Origin: an uncultured Atopobium sp.
GTDB taxonomy: Bacteria > Actinomycetota > Coriobacteriia > Coriobacteriales > Atopobiaceae
Assembly (NCBI GenBank): GCA_946997485.1
Contig: CAMPVF010000016.1
Coordinates: forward strand, 1-22,581
Reading direction: 5' to 3'
Length of the DNA stretch: 22,581 nucleotides
Shown here: positions 1 through 7,543 of the stretch, one piece after another
How the letters are laid out: the number at the start of each line of letters is the position of its first letter
How positions within the stretch are numbered: position 1 is the first letter of the stretch
Position numbers and translations under genes: made by a program
Notes under the pieces: generated by a model
The model's database searches: none
Told to the model about the DNA's origin: nothing
The model's input: the letters and a program-made list of their open reading frames with translations, nothing else

Positions 1-1
1 C

Positions 2-1855
2 AAGGCGCGCACACGCAGCATCGCGCGCGCGAAGGCTCAATCTCGTGCAACCGATACGTCGTCAACCTCGCGTGCAGCGTTTTCGTTTGGTGGTATAGCT
101 ACCCGCATGCATGATGCCATTGTTGCAGTACCAGCGCGTATTATGCAGCCGCGCATCCTCTTTGCGCTTGCTGTTGCTGTGCTTACGCTCATCGGCCTTA
201 TGATGGTGTTTTCGGCATCGTCGATAAACGCGCTTAATAACAGTGTGCAAGGCAATAACCCACTTTTTTATCTTATTAAGCAATCAATCTACCTTGTACC
301 TGCGCTTATTTTGTTTTTCTGTTTTAGCCGGTGCGATTATCACAAGTTGTATTCGTCGTTTTTTTGGCCGCTGTATCTTGGCATAGCTTTTATGCTTTTG
401 TTGGTGCTTACGCCGTTTGCCGGCCATGATGCATATGGCGCGTCGCGGTGGATTAGCTTTGCCGGTTTTACCCTTCAGCCGTCCGAGTTTGCAAAAGCGA
501 TTATTGTGATTGGCGCTTGCCGGTTATGCACGCTCTATTTTGAGCAGGGCATTTCGCAAAAAGACGCTATGATTTTTTTGGTGCTGTGGATTGTGGCACC
601 TATGGCGCTTATTATTAAACAGCCCGATAAGGGCACTACGCTCGTGCTTGGTATTACGCTGCTTATCATGTTTTATTATGCAGGCGGCTCGGGCAAGGTG
701 TGCGCGGGCGTAAGCGCAGCAGGGCTTTTAGGCTTTATTGGTCTTTCGGTAAAAGACAGCTATTCGTATGCGCGTCTGCTTGGTATGATTAACCCCTGGG
801 ATAACCCCGAAACCTTTGGCTACCAGCTTATTCAGGGATTTTACGCTTTTGCTAATGGTGGTATTTTTGGTACGGGCGTAGGCATGGGTAAGCAAAAATA
901 TGGCTACTTGCCTATGGCGTATAACGACTTTATTTTTTCGGTTATTGGCGAAGAGCTGGGCTTTATCGGAGCCTTAGTTATTCTTGTGTGCTTTGGCATT
1001 ATCTTGTATGCCGGCTTAAGCATTGCTAAGCAAGCGCAAGATATGGCAGGTAGGCTCATTGCATTGGGCACTACCACCATCTTTATATTTCAAGCGCTTC
1101 TTAATATTTGTGGCGTGCTTGGACTCTTTCCGCTTTCCGGAAAACCTATTCCGTTTGTTTCGTATGGCGGATCGTCGATTATCTCAAGCTTTATGCTTGC
1201 CGGTATTCTTGTTTCGGTGTCGCGTCACACGCAGCTTCCGCAAACGCCATCAGAGGCGATGCGCAGCTCGCTGAGTATTGCACGCAATGCGGGCGAAGAG
1301 CCCTATGATGGAGCTGAACGCTCATACCCTGCGCGCACTCCGCGGCAAACGCGCACGCCCGCGCGTAACTCTCGCACGCTGCAGCCGCGCGCGTCCATCC
1401 TGCGTGGCATATCGTTTGGGCAACCTCGCGCTCAAGAGCGTGGCCGCCGCCTCATGTCTGCCGCGTCTGAGAGTGAAACGAGCGATGTATCAATCGTTGC
1501 GGTGCGCCCGCGTCGGCTGACGTCGCCTGAAGCATCTCAACCAGCGAATGAAACGTCTGATTTACGGCGCGCGCGTCGTCCAAAAGGGGAGCGTACGCGC
1601 ACCATTGATGAGCGGCGTAGATACCGCATGGAGCTCCGTGAGTGCACAGTGCGCCTTCCGGATACATCAACCGATAGATCGCTTGCAAACCAGGTGCCAA
1701 TACGAACACGCACACATCAGCAGGTGCGTGTGCGCAAAGGTGCAAATGGCTATGAGCGCATTGATATTGGTCCTTCGGCAACCGAGCGGCTGCGAGGATC
1801 GCAACAAAAACGAGGAAGTGATACGCGTGATACCACAAACCGATATCACCGATAA
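2..1855 (+). CDS. ftsW: Septal SEDS glycosyltransferase FtsW, 5' end not resolved (frame open to the window edge)
   Basis: FtsW is the polytopic SEDS polymerase that links lipid II into glycan at the septum, paired with a class B PBP. Numbering from the first ATG (107), visible hallmarks are MVFSASS (33-39), GASRWI (111-116), QPSEFAK (124-130), QPDKGT (172-177), GTGVGMGKQKYGYLP (255-269), DFIFSVIGEELG (274-285, whose Asp is the usual catalytic SEDS residue) and PIPFVSYGGSS (347-357). About ten membrane segments end near residue 373. Some 210 residues of Arg/Ser/Thr-rich, probably disordered cytoplasmic tail follow, far longer than usual. ATG 107 has no Shine-Dalgarno sequence. The same frame has no stop back to base 2 and encodes a basic Ser/Thr-rich stretch, so the true start probably lies left of the window. 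The end overlaps murG by 29 nt, implying coupled translation. FtsW is preferred over RodA because of its place in the dcw cluster. Confidence 0.93.
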   Translation, partial: KARTRSIARAKAQSRATDTSSTSRAAFSFGGIATRMHDAIVAVPARIMQPRILFALAVAVLTLIGLMMVFSASSINALNNSVQGNNPLFYLIKQSIYLVPALILFFCFSRCDYHKLYSSFFWPLYLGIAFMLLLVLTPFAGHDAYGASRWISFAGFTLQPSEFAKAIIVIGACRLCTLYFEQGISQKDAMIFLVLWIVAPMALIIKQPDKGTTLVLGITLLIMFYYAGGSGKVCAGVSAAGLLGFIGLSVKDSYSYARLLGMINPWDNPETFGYQLIQGFYAFANGGIFGTGVGMGKQKYGYLPMAYNDFIFSVIGEELGFIGALVILVCFGIILYAGLSIAKQAQDMAGRLIALGTTTIFIFQALLNICGVLGLFPLSGKPIPFVSYGGSSIISSFMLAGILVSVSRHTQLPQTPSEAMRSSLSIARNAGEEPYDGAERSYPARTPRQTRTPARNSRTLQPRASILRGISFGQPRAQERGRRLMSAASESETSDVSIVAVRPRRLTSPEASQPANETSDLRRARRPKGERTRTIDERRRYRMELRECTVRLPDTSTDRSLANQVPIRTRTHQQVRVRKGANGYERIDIGPSATERLRGSQQKRGSDTRDTTNRYHR

Positions 1856-3080
1856 TATAACCGCCACTGAATGTGCAGGTAGTGCTACCACTGATGCATC
1901 TTGTGAGGCTTCGTGTGCTCAAGCAGCGAAAGCTCCTGCAAATTCCGCACCAGATACTGATGCGCTGTTTGTTGCTATTGCAGCAGGTGGCACGGCAGGG
2001 CATATTAATCCTGCGCTTGCACTTGCCGAAGAGCTTCGCAGTCAGGGTCACCGTGTGGTATTTATTGGTCAAACAACAAAGCTTGAAGGCGAGCTTGTGC
2101 CTGCGAGTGGCTTTGACTTTATTCCCATTTCTGTATCGGGCTTTAATCGTACGCGTCCTTGGACGCTCATTTCGAGCGTGCTTCACATTATGCGCGCTGC
2201 GCACGTAATACAGTCTGCGTTTGCACACGATAAGCCTGATGTGTGCGTTGGATTTGGCGCATATGTTGAGCTGCCGCTTGTGCTCTGGAGCAAGCAGCAT
2301 CACGTGCCTTTTGTGTTGCACGAGCAAAATTCTGTTGTGGGACTTGCTAACACCATTGCAGCTCGATATGCGCGCGGCATTTGTGTTGCGTTTCCCCAGG
2401 CAAAAGACATATTGGCAAAGCATGCGCCCAGCGATGCTCTTATCGAAATCACAGGAAACCCTGTTCGGCGCTGTATTCTTGATGCAAACCGCGAAGACGC
2501 GCGCGCTGAACTTGGTGCTACGTCTGAGTCGTGCGTGCTTCTTGTAAGCGGCGGCTCTCTTGGTGCATCGCACATTAACGAGCAGCTTGTGGCTCGCAAA
2601 GATGCCCTTCTTGCGCATAAAAACCTTATTATTATGCATTCATGTGGTAAGGCCGATTATGAGCATACAAAAGCACGTCTGGCACTTTCAAACGAGGAAG
2701 AGGCACGCTGGAAGCTCATGCCCTACATTGCTGATATGGGCCGCGCACTTGCGGCGGCTGATGTGGTGGTATCGCGCGCAGGCGCATCGTCGATTGCCGA
2801 AATAGCAGCGGCTGGTCGTGCGAGCATTCTCATTCCATATCCCCATGCTACAGCCGATCACCAGCGGGTAAATGCTCATTTGCTGGTTGATGCGCACGCG
2901 GCGTATGTACTCGACGATGCCGCGCTTAATAGCAAGCAGTTTGATGAGCAGCTGTGCGCGCTTATCGAACAGCCTCAAACGCGCGCGGCATTTTCGCAGG
3001 CAGCACGTAGTCTTGCGGGCGATAAGGCACAGGCTCGCCTTGCAGATGTTGTGCGTAGAGCCTGCCTTGCGCGTGCATAG
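1827..3080 (+). CDS. murG: UDP-GlcNAc:lipid I N-acetylglucosaminyltransferase MurG
   Basis: MurG transfers GlcNAc to lipid I on the inner face of the membrane, giving lipid II for FtsW. The GT-B fold is clear: N-terminal glycine loop GGTAGH (residues 54-59), GFGAYVELP, HEQNSVVGLAN, the second glycine loop GGSLGASHINE, and the UDP-GlcNAc site SRAGASSIAEIAAAG followed by HATADHQRVNA. I chose GTG 1827 because GAGGAAG (1812-1818) sits 8 nt upstream; GTG 1818 or an upstream ATG at 1548 are less likely. This gives 417 residues, about 45 to 50 more than typical MurG, all in a Thr/Ala/Ser/Cys-rich N-terminal leader without an alternative ATG or GTG before the Rossmann fold. It overlaps the end of ftsW, so the two are probably co-translated. 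The family call is secure; the start is less so. Confidence 0.95.
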   Translation: MIPQTDITDNITATECAGSATTDASCEASCAQAAKAPANSAPDTDALFVAIAAGGTAGHINPALALAEELRSQGHRVVFIGQTTKLEGELVPASGFDFIPISVSGFNRTRPWTLISSVLHIMRAAHVIQSAFAHDKPDVCVGFGAYVELPLVLWSKQHHVPFVLHEQNSVVGLANTIAARYARGICVAFPQAKDILAKHAPSDALIEITGNPVRRCILDANREDARAELGATSESCVLLVSGGSLGASHINEQLVARKDALLAHKNLIIMHSCGKADYEHTKARLALSNEEEARWKLMPYIADMGRALAAADVVVSRAGASSIAEIAAAGRASILIPYPHATADHQRVNAHLLVDAHAAYVLDDAALNSKQFDEQLCALIEQPQTRAAFSQAARSLAGDKAQARLADVVRRACLARA

Positions 3081-3130
3081 TTTTGCATCCTGCATTATAC
3101 TAAAAGCCAATTTACTCATGCATGCATATG

Positions 3131-3156
3131 CTCCAGCGTGTTTTGGTGTGCTGGAG
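3131..3156 (+). promoter_or_regulatory. Hairpin in the murG-murC spacer
   Basis: The 122-nt gap between murG and murC contains a perfect 7-bp stem, CTCCAGC (3131-3137) with GCTGGAG (3150-3156), around a 12-nt GU-rich loop. CATGC and GCATG flank it and could lengthen the stem imperfectly. No T-run follows, so it is not a standard terminator. A TATACT box lies at 3096-3101 but lacks a convincing -35. Possible roles are mRNA stabilisation or processing; none is demonstrated. Confidence 0.35.
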
Positions 3157-3202
3157 CGCTCTGCAGCATGAGTGTTCTCTGTGTCATAAGAAAAGGACAT
3201 GC

Positions 3203-4714
3203 ATGCTTAATTCATCTTCTCAATCGGTATCTGGTAGCTCGTCTGCTGCATCTGCTACACTTACGCCTGCAGTAACATTTGAACCTCAATCTCTGCTTGA
3301 TACCGAAGGCTTTTCTAAACTCGAAAAAAGTACGCACATTGCACGTGCCCATTTTATTGGCATTGGTGGTGCGGGTATGAGCGGCATTGCGCTTGTGCTC
3401 CATGAGCGTGGCTGCGTGGTAACCGGAAGCGATCTTAAGGCGTCACACTATGTACGTGAGCTCGAAGACGCAGGTATTCACGTACATATTGGGCATACAA
3501 AAGATACTATCGAAGCTGCCAAGCCCGACGTTGTTGTTGTATCATCGGCCATTTTACAAACGAACCCTGAGCTCGTGTATGCAAAAGAACACGGTATTGC
3601 CATTTGGCCGCGTGCAAAAATGTTGTCGTATTTGTCGCTGCATGCAAAAACGATTGCTGTTGCAGGTACGCATGGCAAAACTACCACCTCGTCAATGATT
3701 GCAACTATGCTCGATCACATGGGCGACGACCCTTCATTTTTAATTGGCGGCATTGTTGAAGAATACAAAACTAATGGTAGAAGTGGTAAATCCGATTACT
3801 TTGTGTGCGAAGCAGATGAATCGGATGGCTCGTTTATGTATCTTAACCCGCACGTTGCAGTTATTACTAATATCGAAGCCGACCATCTCGATCATTACAA
3901 AACGTTTGATAATCTCACCCGCACGTTTGCCGCGTTTATGGATTTGGTGGGAAGCGACGGTACAGTTGTTATCTGCGGTGATAACCCCACGTGCCGCGCG
4001 CTTGCGCAGGCATCCAGCCGCCATGTTGTAACCTATGGCTTTGATGCCGCGAGCGACTATGTGTGTACGCTTGGTGCAAATACGCACACCATTACCAACA
4101 GTTTTCAGGTGCGCTGTCCTTCGGGCGAGGAGCTTGCGATTACACTTACGGCAAATCCTGGCGTACACAATGCTCTTAATGCAACTGCAGCTATAGCTGC
4201 TGCGGGTGCACTTGGCCTTGATGTGCATGCTGCTGCTAAAGCGCTGTGCACCTTTAAGGGAGCGCATCGTCGTTTTACGCATATGGGCACGTGGAACGAC
4301 ATTTGTGTTGTAGACGACTATGGTCATCACCCAACCGAAATTAAGGCAACGCTTGCAGCTGCTAAAAACCTTCAGTTTAAGCGCATCGTGTGTGTGTTTC
4401 AGCCGCATCGCTACACGCGTACGCAAGCGCTTATGAACGAATTTGCTGATGCGTTTGTTGATGCTGATGTGGTTATTGTAACCGACGTGTTTTCTGCAGG
4501 TGAAACGCCAATTCCGGGTGTTACCGGCCAGCATGTAGCACAGCTTATTGCAAAGCAGCATCCATCGTGCATTACCGAGAGCATTCCTCAAAAGAAGGCA
4601 GTGGTAAACCGCCTCATTGAGCTATTGCAACCGGGCGATTTGCTCATTACGCAAGGTGCAGGCGATGTAGTTTCGATTGGGTCGAGTTATTTGGAACGCG
4701 TCCAGGGGAAGTAG
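3203..4714 (+). CDS. murC: UDP-N-acetylmuramate--L-alanine ligase MurC
   Basis: MurC is the cytosolic ATP-dependent ligase that adds L-Ala to UDP-MurNAc, the first amino acid of the peptidoglycan stem. Visible are the N-terminal nucleotide-sugar loop GIGGAGMSGIA (53-63), the ATP P-loop GTHGKTTT (155-162), EADESDGSF (203-211), TNIEADHLDHY (222-232), DDYGHHPTE and FQPHRYTRT. At 503 residues it is slightly long. The extra length is an N-terminal Ser/Thr/Ala-rich leader of about 45 residues. ATG 3203 is chosen because AAAAGGA (3191-3197) lies 5 nt upstream; an in-frame ATG at 3122 has no such site. No murB or ddl lies next to it, so the following steps are encoded elsewhere. Confidence 0.96.
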   Translation: MLNSSSQSVSGSSSAASATLTPAVTFEPQSLLDTEGFSKLEKSTHIARAHFIGIGGAGMSGIALVLHERGCVVTGSDLKASHYVRELEDAGIHVHIGHTKDTIEAAKPDVVVVSSAILQTNPELVYAKEHGIAIWPRAKMLSYLSLHAKTIAVAGTHGKTTTSSMIATMLDHMGDDPSFLIGGIVEEYKTNGRSGKSDYFVCEADESDGSFMYLNPHVAVITNIEADHLDHYKTFDNLTRTFAAFMDLVGSDGTVVICGDNPTCRALAQASSRHVVTYGFDAASDYVCTLGANTHTITNSFQVRCPSGEELAITLTANPGVHNALNATAAIAAAGALGLDVHAAAKALCTFKGAHRRFTHMGTWNDICVVDDYGHHPTEIKATLAAAKNLQFKRIVCVFQPHRYTRTQALMNEFADAFVDADVVIVTDVFSAGETPIPGVTGQHVAQLIAKQHPSCITESIPQKKAVVNRLIELLQPGDLLITQGAGDVVSIGSSYLERVQGK

Positions 4715-4732
4715 GGCTGTCTGTGTTACGCG

Positions 4733-4762
4733 TGCACCTGCATGCACCTGCATGTGCCTGCA
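4733..4762. repeat. Three tandem 10-bp repeats after murC
   Basis: TGCACCTGCA occurs twice head to tail (4733-4742, 4743-4752). A third copy with two changes, TGTGCCTGCA, follows at 4753-4762. The array lies in the 149-nt murC-ftsQ spacer, 18 nt after the murC stop. It may be a binding site or simple slippage; function unknown. Confidence 0.7.
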
Positions 4763-4789
4763 CATAAACGCATGTTCCGTACATGCCCT

Positions 4790-4816
4790 GCGCACGCCCT
4801 ACACCTGCGCTTTTTT
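4790..4816 (+). terminator. Weak intrinsic terminator candidate between murC and ftsQ
   Basis: GCGCA (4790-4794) pairs with TGCGC (4806-4810) across an 11-nt loop, and six Ts follow directly (4811-4816). The stem is only 5 bp, so any termination would be partial. It could lower transcription from the murG-murC part into ftsQ. Confidence 0.35.
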
Positions 4817-4863
4817 ACGTTTTTGTTGTACCGTGATTTGTATGAGAGTGGTTACTAACGTTC

Positions 4864-6072
4864 ATGGCATCTGGAAGCTCGCAAAAAAAGCCAACACCGC
4901 GCAAACCAACCGCGCGTGCGGCTTCGCATAACAGAATAGGTGCGCCCGCGAGCGCGCCCGCGAGCGCGACTTCGCCGCGCAGCTCGTCACCGTTGCGCGG
5001 GGGATTCTTTCGCCGAAGCAAAAGCAGCGCATCTTCTTTTGCTTCGGCTTCCTTGCGGATGGACTCTCGTGGCGCAATTGCTAAACCTGCGGCCAAACCC
5101 GCAGCTAAACCAGCGGCGCCGTTAGCGCCGTCGCCCGCCGTGGTTGCGCAGGCAGAAGCACGCCGCGCGCAGCGACGCCGCGCTGCTTTGAGTCAAACAC
5201 ATCCATCGCACACGTTTTTTGGCGGCATAGCTGCCATAGCCCTTGCCCTTGTAGCATCCATTCTTCATACACTTGCCGCCCACAAGCTGCGTTTTTTTGC
5301 ATGGCTCGGTTTTGGCTGTGTGGTGTGCGCCGGTCTTGTGTGGCTTTCCTTGCGTTTTCTTCCCATATTTCCCATTGAGCATGTAGAAGCGCCGGCCACC
5401 GATCACTTAAGCAGCCAAGATATTGCCCAGCTTGCACATATTGAGCAGGGGACAACGCTCTTTAATATCGACGAATCAGCAATCGAGGCCCGCGTTAAAA
5501 AAAGCCCCTGGGTTGCGCACGTACAATTTCAGCGCACGTTTCCCAATACACTCACCTTGCAGGTAACTGAGAGTCGTATTGATTGTGTTGTTTCAATAGG
5601 TACAAGCACTACAGCGTGGTATATGTCCGAAGAAGGAACCTGGATAGAGCCCGTTACGCTTCCTAGCGACGATAGTATTTCGCTGAAAGAAAAAGTGATG
5701 CAAAAGGCAAAGGAGCTCGGTGCTATTGCCATATGTGATCTTCCCGATACCGTGCAGCCTGCAGCCGCTTCTGCTGCTACCGACGAAACAATTGCCATTA
5801 TTCAAGAATATCGTCATAAATTGAGTAGTGAATTTTTGGCTGACGTGGTTGCGTTTAGCGCACCTACGCCCGAAAGCTGCGCACTTACGCTTTCGTCGGG
5901 TGTTGAAGTGTCGCTTGGTCGCCCTGCTCAAGTAGCCGAAAAAGAGCGCATTATACGGGCGCTTATTGCAAAACATCCAGGTAAACTTACCTACATTAAT
6001 GTGCGTACGGTGCAAAAACCGTCGTACCGCATAGTAAATTCTGAGAATCTTCAACCAGGAACAGGTGTGTAA
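4864..6072 (+). CDS. ftsQ: Cell division protein FtsQ/DivIB (POTRA domain)
   Basis: FtsQ (DivIB) is a bitopic divisome scaffold that binds FtsB/FtsL-type partners outside the membrane. The 402-residue product has a long Ala/Pro/Ser/Arg-rich cytoplasmic region (1-115, including AKPAAKPAAKPAA). A hydrophobic stretch at 118-138 and a second, stronger one at 144-166 follow. The POTRA domain (about 168-236) begins FPIEHVEA, with the conserved GTTLFNID and SPWVAHVQFQRTFPNTL. The beta-rich C-terminal domain runs to the end. ATG 4864 is the first start after an in-frame stop, but its Shine-Dalgarno is poor (GAGTGG, about 12 nt away). Position between murC and ftsZ supports the call. The two hydrophobic segments are odd for a single-pass protein, since POTRA must end outside. 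Leader length is well above the family norm. Confidence 0.88.
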   Translation: MASGSSQKKPTPRKPTARAASHNRIGAPASAPASATSPRSSSPLRGGFFRRSKSSASSFASASLRMDSRGAIAKPAAKPAAKPAAPLAPSPAVVAQAEARRAQRRRAALSQTHPSHTFFGGIAAIALALVASILHTLAAHKLRFFAWLGFGCVVCAGLVWLSLRFLPIFPIEHVEAPATDHLSSQDIAQLAHIEQGTTLFNIDESAIEARVKKSPWVAHVQFQRTFPNTLTLQVTESRIDCVVSIGTSTTAWYMSEEGTWIEPVTLPSDDSISLKEKVMQKAKELGAIAICDLPDTVQPAAASAATDETIAIIQEYRHKLSSEFLADVVAFSAPTPESCALTLSSGVEVSLGRPAQVAEKERIIRALIAKHPGKLTYINVRTVQKPSYRIVNSENLQPGTGV

Positions 6073-6215
6073 GCTGTTGCGTGTGAGCCGTGCTGCAGCA
6101 CGTAACGTGCAGCAATAAGCAGTCACACACTCTAAACTCTCAAGTGGAACCTACGACTTTGCTCAAAAATACATATAGGCGTTTACCTGCATGGTTCATA
6201 AAGCGTTCACATTGG

Positions 6216-6245
6216 TTGACAAATACGCAGTACATGTGCAAATAT
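6216..6245 (+). promoter_or_regulatory. Candidate ftsZ promoter in a 318-nt leader
   Basis: The ftsQ-ftsZ gap (6073-6390) has no convincing gene. It holds a perfect -35, TTGACA (6216-6221). After 18 nt comes an extended -10-like TGC plus AAATAT (6240-6245), a weak hexamer. A second -10-like CATAAT lies at 6351-6356 without a good -35. Near the ftsQ end is CGTGCTGCAGCACG, a 14-bp palindrome overlapping an alternative TGCTGCA/TGCAGCA hairpin. A separate ftsZ promoter is common in dcw clusters; the exact start is not shown. Confidence 0.4.
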
Positions 6246-6322
6246 AGCGCGCTTAAAACAAGCTCTCTATCTCTACCTTACCATGAGGGTTTGAGCGCTT
6301 ACGTGAGTTGCTCGCGTGCGCC

Positions 6323-6352
6323 GCTGCACGTGTTGCAGCTGCACGCGTTGCA
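6323..6352. repeat. Tandem 15-bp repeat upstream of ftsZ
   Basis: GCTGCACGTGTTGCA (6323-6337) is followed directly by GCTGCACGCGTTGCA (6338-6352), which differs at one base. Each copy contains a CACGTG- or CACGCG-like core. The pair ends 38 nt before the ftsZ start and touches a CATAAT box, a position suited to regulator binding. No regulator is identified. Confidence 0.75.
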
Positions 6353-6390
6353 TAATGCACTCTGAGCTTTACACAACATAAGGAGGAACC

Positions 6391-7527
6391 ATGCAAGACA
6401 CTGACATTGCTAGTAACTATCTCGCAGTCATCAAAGTAGTAGGTGTTGGTGGCGGTGGTACAAATGCTGTAAACCGCATGATCGAAGAAGGCATCCGCGG
6501 AGTTGAATTTGTAGCCGTTAATACCGACGCACAAGCGCTTGCCATTTCGGATGCAGACATTAAGGTTCACATTGGTCAAGACATTACGCGTGGTTTGGGC
6601 GCAGGCGCAAACCCTGAAGTTGGTGCTGAGGCTGCTGAAGACTCTCATGACGAAATTAAACAGGCACTTGCTGGTGCTGATATGGTGTTTATTACTGCCG
6701 GCGAAGGTGGCGGTACTGGTACCGGTGCAGCTCCCGTTGTTGCCGACATTGCAAAAAACGACGTTGGCGCACTTACCGTTGGTGTTGTAACCAAGCCCTT
6801 TAGTTTTGAGGGACGTCCGCGTACAAAGCGTGCACTCGACGGTATTGAAGCGCTTCGCAACAACGTTGACGCTCTTATCGTTATTCCTAACGATCGTTTG
6901 CTTGATGTGTCCGAAAAGAAAACATCTTTCCTCGAAGCATTCCGCATGGCCGACGATGTATTGTGCCAGGGTACGCAAGGTATTACCGACCTTATTACCG
7001 TTCCTGGTCTTATTAACCTCGACTTTGCAGACGTATGCACCACAATGCGCGGCGCTGGTAGTGCCACGATGGGCGTTGGCGTTGCTTCAGGTGACAATCG
7101 TGCGGTTGATGCTGCTGAGCAGGCAATTTCGTCGCATTTGCTCGAAAGCTCTATCGACGGTGCAACGCGCGTACTGCTTTCTATTGCAGGTAATAAAGAC
7201 CTTGGTATTCAAGAAATTAATGACGCTGCCGACTTTGTAGCAAACGCTGTCGACCCCGAAGCCAACATCATCTTTGGTACTGTTGTTGACGAATCGTTGG
7301 GCGACCAGGTGCGTGTAACTGTTATTGCAACTGGCTTTAAAGACCAAGATGCATCAAACCCGCTTGCTGCTGTATCGCTTACGCCGCGTACCTCCACGCC
7401 GCAGACGCGCACGAGTGCACCTCAAAATGCACGCCCGCAGCAATCGTCTCGTCCGGCAGCAGCGCCAAGCTCAAGCTCTGCAGGTGCGTTTGACATTCCA
7501 GAATTTTTGAAGAACAGCCGCTTGTAG
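6391..7527 (+). CDS. ftsZ: Cell division GTPase FtsZ
   Basis: FtsZ is the tubulin-like GTPase that polymerises into the Z ring and recruits the septal machinery. The 378-residue protein shows GVGGGGTNAVNRM (18-30), the tubulin signature GGGTGTG (106-112), TKPFSFEG (134-141), NDRLLD and NLDFADV (the T7 synergy loop, supplying the catalytic Asp). A Pro/Ser/Arg-rich linker follows, ending in the conserved tail DIPEFL, which binds SepF or FtsW-type partners. ATG 6391 has a strong AAGGAGGA (6380-6387), the best ribosome site in the cluster, with short spacing. This fits the high protein level FtsZ needs. Its long leader suggests separate expression control. Length and motifs are standard. Confidence 0.99.
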   Translation: MQDTDIASNYLAVIKVVGVGGGGTNAVNRMIEEGIRGVEFVAVNTDAQALAISDADIKVHIGQDITRGLGAGANPEVGAEAAEDSHDEIKQALAGADMVFITAGEGGGTGTGAAPVVADIAKNDVGALTVGVVTKPFSFEGRPRTKRALDGIEALRNNVDALIVIPNDRLLDVSEKKTSFLEAFRMADDVLCQGTQGITDLITVPGLINLDFADVCTTMRGAGSATMGVGVASGDNRAVDAAEQAISSHLLESSIDGATRVLLSIAGNKDLGIQEINDAADFVANAVDPEANIIFGTVVDESLGDQVRVTVIATGFKDQDASNPLAAVSLTPRTSTPQTRTSAPQNARPQQSSRPAAAPSSSSAGAFDIPEFLKNSRL

Positions 7528-7543
7528 TTGTGTGAAGTTAGTT

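Noticed and set aside
1452..2639. A 395-codon open frame on the - strand across ftsW and murG
   Set aside because: It is antisense to two clear genes with family motifs, and its product is Arg/Cys/His-rich with no domain. It arises from codon bias.
3740..4591. A 283-codon open frame on the - strand inside murC
   Set aside because: It is antisense to the conserved ligase domain, low in recognisable structure, and has no ribosome site.
6090..6365. A 91-codon open frame in the ftsQ-ftsZ gap
   Set aside because: It starts with GTG inside a palindrome, lacks a ribosome site, and its product is unlike any protein I recognise. The stretch is better explained as an ftsZ leader.
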